This document shows, in pieces, positions 1-9,009 of a stretch of DNA of 64,000 nt. The position numbers and the translations under genes were made by a program. Position 1 is the first letter of the stretch. Each line of letters begins with the position of its first letter. The stretch is from Lacinutrix algicola (GTDB lineage Bacteria > Bacteroidota > Bacteroidia > Flavobacteriales > Flavobacteriaceae). The notes beneath the pieces were generated by a model that saw only the letters and a list, made by a program, of their open reading frames with translations, did not search any database and was not told the DNA's origin. The stretch spans positions 372,001 to 436,000 of the forward strand of contig NZ_LIQH01000039.1 of the NCBI RefSeq assembly GCF_001418085.1, read 5' to 3'.

Positions 1-708
1 AAAGATTTTAAAACACTACAAACCTATATAAACGGTGAGTTGGTTTACGACTTCGGAAAAGTAAATATTAAAGATGTAGCGTTCAAAAACCTTAATAATT
101 TTAATTGTGACAAAAAAGAAGTTTCAGATTTTAGGTTTGAATCTTCAGCCAAAAGAATTCGCGTTATAGAATGTAATGATGGAGAGTTAGTAACAAACGA
201 AATTATTGTAGATAGTTTAATAGAAAACGGAAATTTAGTGTCTAACACCAAAACCGATGTTCTAAAAATGACGGTTGTTAATCGTTATAATAATGCAAAA
301 CCTGCGATTGCATTTATTAAAAACTTCGGATTAAAAGAAGGTGCAATTGCAAGTTCTGTTGGTCACGATTCGCATAATATTATTGCCGTTGGAGTAGATG
401 ATGCTTCAATTTGTAAAGCTGTAAATGCTATTATTGATGCCGAAGGTGGTATTTGTGCAGTTAATACTTCCGAAGAAAAAACTGTAGCATTACCAGTTGC
501 AGGAATTATGAGCGATAAAAATGGTGAAACTATTGGTAAACAATATGCAGAGCTCGATAAAATGGCTAAGCAATTTGGTTGCACTTTAAATGCTCCATAT
601 ATGTCATTATCTTTTATGGCTTTGTTGGTTATTCCTGCTTTGAAGTTGAGTGATAAAGGATTATTTAGTGGTGCTACTTTTGAGTTTACAAGTTTAGAAG
701 CAAACTAA
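1..708 (+). CDS. ade: Adenine deaminase, C-terminal part (5' truncated by window edge)
   Basis: Adenine deaminase converts adenine to hypoxanthine plus ammonia in purine salvage. The frame is open from base 1, so the gene begins upstream and only the last ~235 codons are present. What is visible is the adenine deaminase C-terminal domain: an NRY...[17 protein letters not shown] stretch followed by [11 protein letters not shown] and a [10 protein letters not shown] segment, all characteristic of this family. The metal-binding amidohydrolase core must lie outside the window. The stop codon directly touches the ATG of the next gene, so the two are probably co-transcribed. Family recognition is from remembered motifs; the truncation is certain. 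Confidence 0.9.
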   Translation, partial: KDFKTLQTYINGELVYDFGKVNIKDVAFKNLNNFNCDKKEVSDFRFESSAKRIRVIECNDGELVTNEIIVDSLIENGNLVSNTKTDVLKMTVVNRYNNAKPAIAFIKNFGLKEGAIASSVGHDSHNIIAVGVDDASICKAVNAIIDAEGGICAVNTSEEKTVALPVAGIMSDKNGETIGKQYAELDKMAKQFGCTLNAPYMSLSFMALLVIPALKLSDKGLFSGATFEFTSLEAN

Positions 709-1668
709 ATGCCAATTCTAACCACAACATACAAACCTAAATTTATTTTTAGAAACGGACATTTATCCACCATTTATTCTGGATTATTACGAAAAGTAGA
801 AGGTGTCACTCAAAAGCGAGAACGCATCACATTACCAGACAACGATTTTCTAGATTTAGATTGGAGTTATGCACCTAATAAAACCAACAAATTATTAATT
901 ATTTTACATGGATTAGAAGGTAATGCGCAGCGTCATTATATGTTAGGTTCCGCTAAAATGGCTAATACTAACACTATGGATGCAGTTTGCATTAATTTTA
1001 GAGGTTGTAGTGGTGAAGTTAATAAGAGCTTCCAATCTTACCATTCTGGTAAGACAGATGATCTAGCTTCTGTTATAAAACACATTACAGATCATTTTAA
1101 TTACGACACCATTTTCTTAAATGGTTTTAGCCTTGGCGGAAATGTTATTTTAAAGTATTTAGGAGAGAATAATACTATTCCAAAACAAATAAAAGGAGCA
1201 GTAACGGTTTCTGTTCCTGTGTATTTAAAAGGTTCATTAGAACGGTTAATGTCTAATGAAAACGTATTGTATTCTAAAAAGTTTTTAAATAACTTAAGAG
1301 ATAAGCTAAAGGAAAAACAACTATTATTTCCGCAGAATATTAAAAACGAAGATTTAAAAGCGATAAAAACATTAAAAGATTTTGATGATTTTTACACTTC
1401 TAAAGCACATCATTTTATTGATGCTTACGATTATTACGAAAAATCAAGTAGTCTTCAGTTTTTAAAAGGAATTAAAATACCAACGCTATTAATAAATGCA
1501 CAAAATGATTCTTTTTTATCTAAAGAATGCTATCCAATTGAAGCAGCAAAACAGAATGAATATTTGTATTTAGAAATGCCAAAATATGGTGGACATGTAG
1601 GTTTTTACGATTCTAAAAATATTTACTATTCCGAAAAGAGAATGCTTGAGTTTTTAAGTAAATATTAG
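709..1668 (+). CDS. YheT-family alpha/beta hydrolase
   Basis: A 319-residue cytoplasmic alpha/beta hydrolase of the YheT/ABHD1-3 group. N-terminal NGHLSTIYSG matches the usual start of this family (RNGHLQTI-like). HGLEGN near residues 67-72 forms the oxyanion region, GFSLGGN holds the nucleophile Ser141, and an Asp in INAQND (about 267) and His in GGHVGF (about 296) complete the triad. It starts immediately after the stop of ade with no gap, pointing to translational coupling. The physiological substrate is unknown; family members have been linked to esterase or lipid hydrolase activity. No signal peptide is seen. Confidence 0.88.
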   Translation: MPILTTTYKPKFIFRNGHLSTIYSGLLRKVEGVTQKRERITLPDNDFLDLDWSYAPNKTNKLLIILHGLEGNAQRHYMLGSAKMANTNTMDAVCINFRGCSGEVNKSFQSYHSGKTDDLASVIKHITDHFNYDTIFLNGFSLGGNVILKYLGENNTIPKQIKGAVTVSVPVYLKGSLERLMSNENVLYSKKFLNNLRDKLKEKQLLFPQNIKNEDLKAIKTLKDFDDFYTSKAHHFIDAYDYYEKSSSLQFLKGIKIPTLLINAQNDSFLSKECYPIEAAKQNEYLYLEMPKYGGHVGFYDSKNIYYSEKRMLEFLSKY

Positions 1669-1757
1669 ATTTTTAAGCAGTTAGGCTTTAAGTTTATTAA
1701 AAATAGAGTTTAATAATCCGCTAATTTTCCTACATTTAGTTTCTAAACCAACCATTT

Positions 1758-3296
1758 ATGCTTAAAAAAGTATTTGCCAGTGCTGTCTTTGGAGTAGAAG
1801 CTTCCACAATAACCGTAGAAGTTAACGTCAATTCCGGAATAGGATATCACTTAGTAGGTCTTCCAGACAATGCCATTAAAGAAAGTAATTATAGAATTGC
1901 GGCTGCATTACAAAATAATGGTTACAAGATTCCTGGTAAAAAAATTACAATAAATATGGCGCCTGCCGATTTACGCAAAGAAGGTTCTGCTTACGATTTA
2001 ACTTTGGCAGTAGGTATTCTAGCAGCATCTAAGCAAATTCAAGCTGATGATTTAGAAGATTATATAATCATGGGAGAATTATCCTTAGATGGCAGTTTAC
2101 AACCCATTAAAGGTGCTCTGCCAATAGCTATAAAAGCGCAAGAAGAAGGCTTTAAAGGATTTATATTGCCTATTCAAAATGCAAAAGAAGCAGCAATAGT
2201 TAGTGATTTAAAGGTTTATGGAATAGAAAACATTAAGCAAGTCATTAACTTTTTCGATAAAGGAGAAACGATAGAGCAAACGATAATAAACACAAGAGAA
2301 GAATTTTATAAGAATTTAGATTATCCCGATTTTGATTTTGCCGATGTAAAAGGACAAGAAGGAATAAAACGCTGTATGGAAATTGCAGCAGCTGGAGGAC
2401 ATAATATAATTTTAGTTGGTCCGCCAGGAGCAGGAAAAACAATGTTGGCTAAACGTTTACCAAGTATTCTGCCACCTATGTCTCTTAAAGAAGCGTTAGA
2501 AACTACAAAAATACATTCGGTTGTTGGTAGAGTAAAAGCCAATTCAGGATTAATGGCTCAGCGTCCGTTTAGAAGTCCACATCATACTATTTCTAACGTA
2601 GCCCTTGTTGGCGGTGGTAGTTACCCACAACCAGGAGAAATATCGCTATGCCATAATGGTGTTTTGTTTTTAGATGAACTTCCTGAATTTAAGCGAGAAG
2701 TTCTAGAAGTCATGAGGCAGCCTTTAGAAGACAGAGAAGTCACTATTTCTAGAGCAAAATTTACGGTTACATATCCATCGTCTTTTATGTTGGTTGCAAG
2801 TATGAATCCTAGTCCGAGTGGTTATTTTAACGATCCAGATTCTCCTGTAACCTCAAGTCCTGCAGAAATGCAACGCTATTTAAGTAAAATATCTGGACCA
2901 CTTTTAGATAGAATCGACATTCATATAGAAGTTACTCCTGTGCCTTTCGATAAGTTGTCAGACGAACGAAAAGCAGAGCCATCAATAGATATAAGAAAAC
3001 GTGTTACAGAAGCCCGAGAAAGACAGACAGAACGCTTTAAGGAATCTGAAACGGTACATTACAATGCGCAAATGCATGTAAAACAAATTCGAGAGCATTG
3101 TAAATTAGACGATGCTTCAAAAACATTACTAAAAACAGCTATGGAACGTTTAAATCTTTCAGCAAGAGCTTACGATAGAATTTTAAAAGTATCGAGAACT
3201 ATTGCAGACTTAGAAGGTGCACAAAATATTAATGGTAGTCATTTAAGTGAAGCCATTCAATATAGAAGTTTAGATAGAGAAGGTTGGTTGGGTTAA
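1758..3296 (+). CDS. YifB/ComM-family Mg-chelatase-like AAA ATPase
   Basis: A 512-residue AAA+ ATPase of the YifB family. The N-terminal ~190 residues have the Lon-protease-like fold of this family (GLPDNAIKES, INMAPADLRKEGSAYDL). The Mg-chelatase core follows: Walker A GPPGAGKT at residues 221-228, the RPFRSPHHTIS segment, Walker B GVLFLDELPEF, and a C-terminal Mg-chelatase helical domain (LNLSARAYDRILKVSRTIADL). ComM, a characterised relative, is a helicase promoting branch migration during natural transformation; a similar DNA-processing role here is inference. It is full length and stands alone with an 89-bp upstream gap. Confidence 0.93.
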   Translation: MLKKVFASAVFGVEASTITVEVNVNSGIGYHLVGLPDNAIKESNYRIAAALQNNGYKIPGKKITINMAPADLRKEGSAYDLTLAVGILAASKQIQADDLEDYIIMGELSLDGSLQPIKGALPIAIKAQEEGFKGFILPIQNAKEAAIVSDLKVYGIENIKQVINFFDKGETIEQTIINTREEFYKNLDYPDFDFADVKGQEGIKRCMEIAAAGGHNIILVGPPGAGKTMLAKRLPSILPPMSLKEALETTKIHSVVGRVKANSGLMAQRPFRSPHHTISNVALVGGGSYPQPGEISLCHNGVLFLDELPEFKREVLEVMRQPLEDREVTISRAKFTVTYPSSFMLVASMNPSPSGYFNDPDSPVTSSPAEMQRYLSKISGPLLDRIDIHIEVTPVPFDKLSDERKAEPSIDIRKRVTEARERQTERFKESETVHYNAQMHVKQIREHCKLDDASKTLLKTAMERLNLSARAYDRILKVSRTIADLEGAQNINGSHLSEAIQYRSLDREGWLG

Positions 3297-3456
3297 TAGT
3301 AAATAAAATAGAGGTAAAATTGTATAATGATAAAATAATAGCATTGTTTCGGACTAAAAGTGATAAAATATAAAAATAATTAAGCAAAAACTGTTAAATA
3401 TTTATATATTCACATCTTTTATTAATTTGAACGCTATTAATTAACGAAACAAAACT

Positions 3457-3819
3457 ATGTCTATACCTAAAGGAATTATTACAGCTGGTGAAGCTCAAGA
3501 TTTAAGCGACAATTGGACAAAACTAAGATCTAGAGAAAACAACACAGCTGCTGGTAAACCAGATAATCGCTCGTCTTGGTATTCGCTGGACGACATGCAA
3601 GATTTCTTAAATCTAATTAAAGAGGAAAATAAAAATGTAAATGGAGTTCGTTTTTATTTAGGTACTGAAACTACCCAAAAAGATCCCAAAGGCTTAACAA
3701 CTATTTTTATGGTACCAACAGAAGATGATGGTAAAGGAAATAATAAAGATATTCCTAATGCAAAAGGAATGGATAGAGGTGAACAAGGAGATCCAGTACA
3801 GAGTGGATACCCTCAATAA
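3457..3819 (+). CDS. Small uncharacterised protein, copy A of a duplicated family
   Basis: A 120-residue protein without signal peptide or membrane segment. I do not recognise a named domain. It is clearly paralogous to the product at 4684-5163: both share a DNRSSWYS block, an NGVRFYLG/TGIRFYLG block, TTIFMVPT, an A(K/R)G(M/L)DRG block and a C-terminal GYP. Unlike its paralogue it has no N-terminal anchor and would be cytoplasmic. The membrane protein gene starts 6 bp after its stop, so the pair is probably one transcript. The Gly/Asp/Asn/Pro-rich tail is presumably flexible. Function unknown; the context suggests a partner of the adjoining membrane protein. Confidence 0.72.
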   Translation: MSIPKGIITAGEAQDLSDNWTKLRSRENNTAAGKPDNRSSWYSLDDMQDFLNLIKEENKNVNGVRFYLGTETTQKDPKGLTTIFMVPTEDDGKGNNKDIPNAKGMDRGEQGDPVQSGYPQ

Positions 3820-3825
3820 AATTTC

Positions 3826-4530
3826 ATGTTAGAGTTTTTATTTTATTATAATAGTTTAATTACTCATAGTGTAGAAGGTTTGGCTGTAATTATTGGGCTT
3901 TTTTGTTTAAAAAAGTATAAAGGTACTGCTGCCCTTTTTTTTATATGGCTATTGGTTTATCTGTTTTTGATTGATGTTTTAGGAATGTACCCTAAATATT
4001 ATAATACTTTCGACTTCTTGGAACCAATAAAAAACAGTGTTTTTAGAGCGAATAATTGGTGGTTTACTGTGTTTTTTGATATAATTGCTGTCTCTTTTTT
4101 CGCTATTTTGTATCAAAAGATTTTAAAAAATCAGATTTATAAATCTATAATAAAATATATAGCATTAGCCTATTTTATTTTTGCGCTAGGTTTAATTTTT
4201 TATAATGTAGATGCTCTATTTAAATCAGCATATACTATTTTATATGTATTGCAAGCAGTAGTCATATTATGTTGTGCGTCACTTCATTTTACTGAGATTC
4301 TTAAAGGAGATAAAATTCTATACTTTTCAACATCATTATATTTTTATATAAGTGCTACTATTTTTTTATGGTGGCTTGTTATGACAGCGTTAGTGTTTTT
4401 TGAAAAGTATTATGTTTTAGAAGATAAAAACTTCGTTTTATTGAAAAGAAGTATTTACATTTTTTCAAATATTTTTATGTATTCAACTTTTTCCATAGGA
4501 TTAATAGTTTCGCAACCAGAAAAGAAGTAG
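3826..4530 (+). CDS. Polytopic membrane protein, copy 1 of 3
   Basis: A 234-residue, very hydrophobic protein with about six to seven predicted membrane segments. Three paralogues occur in this locus (also 5173-5910 and 6020-6727). Shared landmarks are KKYKGT after the first segment, a WW motif in the mid-protein (NNWWFT), an aromatic YFYIS...WW segment, and a C-terminal NIFMYSTFSIGLIVSQP signature. No catalytic motif or transporter signature is recognisable. The ATG lies 6 bp after the stop of the small protein gene. Since the kinase at the end of the locus has no sensor domain, a sensory or scaffolding role is attractive, but that is inference. Confidence 0.75.
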   Translation: MLEFLFYYNSLITHSVEGLAVIIGLFCLKKYKGTAALFFIWLLVYLFLIDVLGMYPKYYNTFDFLEPIKNSVFRANNWWFTVFFDIIAVSFFAILYQKILKNQIYKSIIKYIALAYFIFALGLIFYNVDALFKSAYTILYVLQAVVILCCASLHFTEILKGDKILYFSTSLYFYISATIFLWWLVMTALVFFEKYYVLEDKNFVLLKRSIYIFSNIFMYSTFSIGLIVSQPEKK

Positions 4531-4683
4531 TAGTCATTTTTTTTTATTACTTTTAAATCGCTATTAATTTTAAAATTATATCTATTATGTAAATTTTAGT
4601 ATTTATTTTTTTAATATAAATACTAATTAATTTGTAATAAAACCTTTATTGCATTTATGACTAACTTTTTAAACTAAAAAAAA

Positions 4684-5163
4684 ATGAAAATCTTAATTGG
4701 GCTTGTATTAGGCCTACTAATAGGAATACTAATTATGTACTTCTATTGCTGCAAAAACAATGTTGGAGCTTTACCAACACAAGATCCTCCAAGAGGATTA
4801 ATATCAACAACTGAAGCAAAAGCTTTAAACAATAATTGGACAGACTACAGAAAACAGGTTAATGATTCTGTTGCTTTTGGAGGTGTAGATAATCGCTCTT
4901 CTTGGTATTCAATAGAAGATATAAAAAGTTACTTATCTATAGTTGAAGGAGAGAATAATAATATTACAGGTATTAGATTTTATTTAGGTGTTGATGATAG
5001 TTTAGGTAAAGGTGGTAAAACAACAATTTTTATGGTACCAACGGTACCAAACCCAGATTATAAACCTGGAGAAAACGATCCAAATAATGACGATCCAAAT
5101 GCAAGAGGATTAGATAGAGGAACAGGTGGGATGCCTCCTGGAAAAGGATACCCAAACCCATAA
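4684..5163 (+). CDS. Small uncharacterised protein, copy B with N-terminal membrane anchor
   Basis: A 159-residue paralogue of the 3457-3819 product. It differs in carrying an N-terminal hydrophobic segment (about residues 3-22, IGLVLGLLIGILIMYFY followed by CCK), which should anchor it in the membrane with the conserved domain facing outwards, or mark it as a signal/lipoprotein-like leader; the CC pair does not form a canonical lipobox. The conserved DNRSSWYS, GIRFYLG and TTIFMVPT blocks are all kept, with an Asn/Pro-rich linker and a GYP end. The next membrane protein gene follows after 9 bp. Function unknown. Confidence 0.72.
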   Translation: MKILIGLVLGLLIGILIMYFYCCKNNVGALPTQDPPRGLISTTEAKALNNNWTDYRKQVNDSVAFGGVDNRSSWYSIEDIKSYLSIVEGENNNITGIRFYLGVDDSLGKGGKTTIFMVPTVPNPDYKPGENDPNNDDPNARGLDRGTGGMPPGKGYPNP

Positions 5164-5172
5164 TTAATAGAA

Positions 5173-5910
5173 TTGGAAGATTTTTTTAGAAACAATTATA
5201 CCTGGCTATTGTTTGGTGTAGAATTAGTAGCAGTTATTACTGGGATTATTTCTTATAAGAAGTATAAAGGTACTACTGCTACTTTTTTTATAAAGATTGT
5301 TATCTACTTGTTTTTTGTAGAGTTAATAGGTAGTTATTCACTTTTTTATGAGGAATTTGAGTTTTTAAAACCAGTATATAATTCTATTTTTATGCAGAAT
5401 TATTGGTGGTTTACATTTACTTTTGACATCATAACAATAATACTATTTTCAATACTGTTTCAAAAAATACTGAAATCTCCTGTTTTTTGCAAGACTCTAA
5501 AAGGAATCACTATACTATTTATTGTATTCACTTTAATCTATTTAATTTTAAATAGACATTTATTCTTTTTTCAGTTTTTTATACCTGTTCAAATTTTTGG
5601 TGGTTTAATTATTATTATGTGTTCAGTATTTTATTTTATTGAAATATTACAAAATAATCAAATCTTAAAATTCTATAAATCAATATATTTTTATATATCA
5701 ATTTCAATTTTTACTTGGTGGATAATTATAACACCGTTATCATTTTACGATTTATATTTTAAAAATTCAGATTGGAAATTTATAGTTTTACAATGGCAAA
5801 TATATTTATTTGCTAACTTTTTTATGTACACCACATTTACTTTGGGTCTAATATTTTCAAAACCAGAATTAGACTCAAAAGAAACTTACAAAACCATTAC
5901 TGCACCATAA
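5173..5910 (+). CDS. Polytopic membrane protein, copy 2 of 3
   Basis: A 245-residue membrane protein paralogous to its neighbours at 3826 and 6020: KKYKGT, QNYWWFT, ILFQKILKS, YFYISISIFTWW and NFFMYTTFTLGLIFSKP correspond block for block. The start is a TTG 9 bp after the preceding stop; no ATG fits the aligned N-terminus (EDFFRNNYTWLLFGVELVAV). About six to seven membrane segments are expected. It ends with a short polar tail absent from copies 1 and 3. Pairing with an upstream small protein repeats the arrangement of copy 1, indicating duplication of a two-gene unit. Function unknown. Confidence 0.73.
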   Translation: MEDFFRNNYTWLLFGVELVAVITGIISYKKYKGTTATFFIKIVIYLFFVELIGSYSLFYEEFEFLKPVYNSIFMQNYWWFTFTFDIITIILFSILFQKILKSPVFCKTLKGITILFIVFTLIYLILNRHLFFFQFFIPVQIFGGLIIIMCSVFYFIEILQNNQILKFYKSIYFYISISIFTWWIIITPLSFYDLYFKNSDWKFIVLQWQIYLFANFFMYTTFTLGLIFSKPELDSKETYKTITAP

Positions 5911-6019
5911 TACAGAACTTAATAGTCTCAATCAATAACCACCTATCAATTACCACTTCTAATATTGGAGTATGCTAAATAATTTTAATGTATTTTAGAA
6001 GAACCCTAACATTCCCTTA

Positions 6020-6727
6020 GTGCTAGAATTTATAACAAAGAATTTTAATTTTATAAGCTATTTTTTTGAGTTTTTAGCAATGCTCACAGGACTCTTATGT
6101 TTAAAAAAATACAAAGGCACAACAACTACATTTTTTATTCTATTTTTAATTTACATTGTACTAATAGATTTTACAGGAGCTACTTTTTTTTATGATAATA
6201 ATTTTAAGCTAACCACATACCTTAGAAGTATAGGCTTTAATAGTATGTCTTGGTATAATTTGTTTTGGATATTTGGCACTGTATTATTAATACTATATTA
6301 CATATATAGTGTATTACGTAATAATTTTAATAGAAGGTTTATTCTTGTATTAGGTGGCGTATATCTTGCACTCATGTTATGTCATTTTTATATTTATCCA
6401 AATGTATTTTTTAAGGCGCATGATTCTTATTATCAATTTACGGGAGCATTTTCTTTATTAATTGGGTGTTCAGTCTACTTTATAGAATTAATTAATTCTG
6501 AAACTATTTCAAATGCTTTAAAAACGTACAGTTTTTATGCTTTAAGCGCAATATTAATTTGGTGGCTTATAGTTACTCCAATTTTATTTTTTGAAGCATA
6601 TAATACCGTTGTAGACTTCGATTTTGTCTATTTAAAACGACGCATTTTTGTTTTTGCCAATATCTTTATGTATTCTTGTTTTGCTATTGGCCTTATCATT
6701 TCTAAACCACAATCTCATTATGTATAA
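6020..6727 (+). CDS. Polytopic membrane protein, copy 3 of 3, coupled to the kinase
   Basis: A 235-residue membrane protein of the same family (KKYKGT, mid-protein W residues, FYALSAILIWW, NIFMYSCFAIGLIISKP). It uses a GTG start at 6020, supported by alignment of MLEF with copy 1. It has no small-protein partner directly upstream; the 109-bp gap before it carries no recognisable remnant. Its last 8 bases overlap the start of the histidine kinase, the tightest coupling in the locus, suggesting this copy works stoichiometrically with the kinase. The ligand or signal is unknown. Confidence 0.74.
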   Translation: MLEFITKNFNFISYFFEFLAMLTGLLCLKKYKGTTTTFFILFLIYIVLIDFTGATFFYDNNFKLTTYLRSIGFNSMSWYNLFWIFGTVLLILYYIYSVLRNNFNRRFILVLGGVYLALMLCHFYIYPNVFFKAHDSYYQFTGAFSLLIGCSVYFIELINSETISNALKTYSFYALSAILIWWLIVTPILFFEAYNTVVDFDFVYLKRRIFVFANIFMYSCFAIGLIISKPQSHYV

Positions 6728-7553
6728 TTTACTAATGCTATCCTCTATATTTCAAGAGGTGAAAAAATCTACTTCTGCAGAACGCTATTTATTAATCTAT
6801 ATGATTGGTGTTTTAATAATAGTAACCGCTTTGGTTATTTTATTTTTTATTGTTTTTCAGAAAAGGAAAAATAAGTTACTAATTGATAAAATTAAGCAAC
6901 AACAAGCCTTTGAGGAAGAATTAAGTAATGCACAAACCGAAATACAAGAACAAACCTTAAAAAATATTGGTTGGGAACTACACGATAATGTGGGTCAATT
7001 ACTAGCTGCTGCAAGTATGCAAATGAACATACTAAAAACACAAGTTAGTGATGATGTAAAAGAGAACTTTACCGAAGCTGCTAGTACTGTAAAAGAAAGT
7101 TTAAAAGAAGTGAGAATGTTATCTCGCTCTTTAAATAATGAAGTTGTTTTAAATATTGGGTTTGAACAGTCTATTGAAAATGAATTAAATAGGCTTAAGA
7201 AATTAAGATTTGCTACTGCAGAATTACATGTTAAGGGAGAGATTGTACCTTTTAAAAATACTAAACATGAAATTATTATTTTTAGAATACTTCAAGAATT
7301 CTTTTCTAACACTGTAAAATATTCTCAAGCTAAAAATCTATTAGTAAAATTAAATTATTTAGAAGATAAGCTTGTAATAGTAGCAAGTGACGATGGAAAA
7401 GGTTTCGATATGGCCACTGTAGAAAAAGGATCAGGTTTACTTAACATGAAAAGCCGTGCAGAACTAATTAATACAGATTATAATTTAAACTCTAAGGTTG
7501 GTGAAGGTGTTGTATTAGAAATAAAGTATCCTTATAATCATGAAGAGAAATAA
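6720..7553 (+). CDS. Sensor histidine kinase (HisKA_3/NarX-LiaS class) without own sensor domain
   Basis: A 277-residue kinase that autophosphorylates and passes phosphate to a response regulator. One membrane segment (about residues 23-46), a short coiled coil, an H-box with WELHDNVGQLL (His88) of the HisKA_3 type, then an HATPase_c domain with N-box FFSNTVKYS, G1 box DDGKGFD and G2 GSGLLNMKSRA. I place the start at the ATG at 6720, overlapping the previous stop by 8 bp; an upstream in-frame ATG at 6648 would only add a shadow of the preceding gene. No periplasmic or cytosolic sensory domain is present, so sensing is probably delegated to the upstream membrane proteins. No response regulator gene occurs nearby. 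Confidence 0.9.
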   Translation: MYNLLMLSSIFQEVKKSTSAERYLLIYMIGVLIIVTALVILFFIVFQKRKNKLLIDKIKQQQAFEEELSNAQTEIQEQTLKNIGWELHDNVGQLLAAASMQMNILKTQVSDDVKENFTEAASTVKESLKEVRMLSRSLNNEVVLNIGFEQSIENELNRLKKLRFATAELHVKGEIVPFKNTKHEIIIFRILQEFFSNTVKYSQAKNLLVKLNYLEDKLVIVASDDGKGFDMATVEKGSGLLNMKSRAELINTDYNLNSKVGEGVVLEIKYPYNHEEK

Positions 7554-7566
7554 TTTATTTCTTCAA

Positions 7567-8937
7567 TTACAACCATTTCAAAATCTTCTTTACTTTTTTT
7601 AACTTTCCAGTATAAGGAGCATAACGTACCGGTAAATCTAACCAGTTTCCTTTTTTAACAACTGCTTTTTTGTGAGAAAAAGTATCGAAAGATAATTTAC
7701 CATGGTAAGCACCAATACCACTATTTCCTGTACCGCCAAATGGTAATCTATGGTTCGCAAAATGAATAACAGTGTCATTAATACAACCGCCACCAAAAGA
7801 GAATTTTTCAATCACTTTTTTAGCTTTCGCTGAATTTGTGCTAAACACGTAAAGTGCCAAAGGTTTTTCGTATTTAGAAATTATAGTTTCAATTTCTGCT
7901 TCATTTTTATAAGAAATAACAGGAAGTATTGGTCCAAAAATTTCATCTTTCATGACTTCACTGTCTAAACTTGGTTCATCTATAAGAGTAGGAGAGATGT
8001 ATAATGTTTTGGCATCTGTTTGTCCACCGATAAGGCAGTTCTCGTTGGTAAGCATTCTATTTAAACGCTCAAAATTCTTTTGGTTTACAATACGACAAAA
8101 ATCTTCTGATGCTTTAGGGGTATTAGTATAAGCTTTTTCAATTTCAGCTCTCATTGCTTTATAAAAAGCATCTTTTTTTCGTTCATCAATTAGTATATAA
8201 TCTGGAGCAATACAGGTTTGTCCTGCATTTAAAAATTTACCCCAAACAATTCGTTTCGCGGTTAATTTTATATTAGCTGTTTCGTCTATAATACAAGGAT
8301 TTTTTCCGCCTAATTCTAATGTTATTGGTGTTAGGTTTTCAGCAGCAGCTTTGGCTACAATCTTACCAACATTTACACTTCCTGTAAAGAAAATATAATC
8401 CCAACGTTGTGCAAGTAGAGTAGTAGAGACATCTACACCGCCTTCAACAACACAAACATGTTCTGGTTTAAAAACAGTTTTAATAATTGTGTTTATTAAA
8501 GTTGAAGTATTTGGAGTAAGTTCACTCGGTTTTAAAACAACGGTATTTCCAGCAGCAATTGCTGCTACCATTGGAGCAATTGCTAATTGGTATGGATAGT
8601 TCCATGGCGCAATAATTAGCGTTTGCCCATAAGGTTCAGAATACAATCTATCTGTAGACGGAAAATTCATTAAAGCAGGCATAACTCGCTTAGGTTTAGA
8701 CCATTTAGATACGTTTTTAATCATTAAATCTAAATCTGAAAGGACAACGACAGTTTCTGTTAAAACAGACTCGAAAGCGGGCTTTTTAAAGTCTTTAGCT
8801 AAAGCTTCAATGATATCGTTTTCACGTTTTATAAGCTCCGTTTTAAGTCTTTTTAAAGTTTGTTTTCTAAAAGCAACAGATTTTGTTTCTCCAGTTTTAA
8901 AATTCTCTTTTTGAGATTGTAATAATTTAGGGATCAT
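7567..8937 (-). CDS. Aldehyde dehydrogenase family protein
   Basis: A 456-residue NAD(P)-dependent aldehyde dehydrogenase of the class 3 (fatty aldehyde/ALDH3-like) subgroup, oxidising aldehydes to acids. Visible active-site elements: PWNYP (Asn113), FTGS near residue 185, general base Glu209 in LELGGKNP, and nucleophile Cys242 in NAGQTC. The C-terminal GGCINDTVIHF and LPFGGTGNSGIGAYHG segments are typical of ALDH3-type enzymes. The basic C-terminus may be membrane-associating as in fatty aldehyde dehydrogenases, but no clear membrane segment is seen. It is convergent with the kinase gene (13-bp gap) and apparently monocistronic. Confidence 0.93.
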   Translation of the reverse strand: MIPKLLQSQKENFKTGETKSVAFRKQTLKRLKTELIKRENDIIEALAKDFKKPAFESVLTETVVVLSDLDLMIKNVSKWSKPKRVMPALMNFPSTDRLYSEPYGQTLIIAPWNYPYQLAIAPMVAAIAAGNTVVLKPSELTPNTSTLINTIIKTVFKPEHVCVVEGGVDVSTTLLAQRWDYIFFTGSVNVGKIVAKAAAENLTPITLELGGKNPCIIDETANIKLTAKRIVWGKFLNAGQTCIAPDYILIDERKKDAFYKAMRAEIEKAYTNTPKASEDFCRIVNQKNFERLNRMLTNENCLIGGQTDAKTLYISPTLIDEPSLDSEVMKDEIFGPILPVISYKNEAEIETIISKYEKPLALYVFSTNSAKAKKVIEKFSFGGGCINDTVIHFANHRLPFGGTGNSGIGAYHGKLSFDTFSHKKAVVKKGNWLDLPVRYAPYTGKLKKVKKILKWL

Positions 8938-9009
8938 AAGTAGTTAATTAAAAAAGTAAGTTACGCTTTTAAAACGGAAAGCTATTGTAACAAAATCTTA
9001 AACTTTTAA

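Noticed and set aside
6648-6719. Upstream ATG for the histidine kinase adding 24 hydrophobic residues
   Set aside because: The extension lies entirely inside the preceding membrane-protein gene in another frame; the ATG at 6720 with an 8-bp overlap is the normal coupled start.
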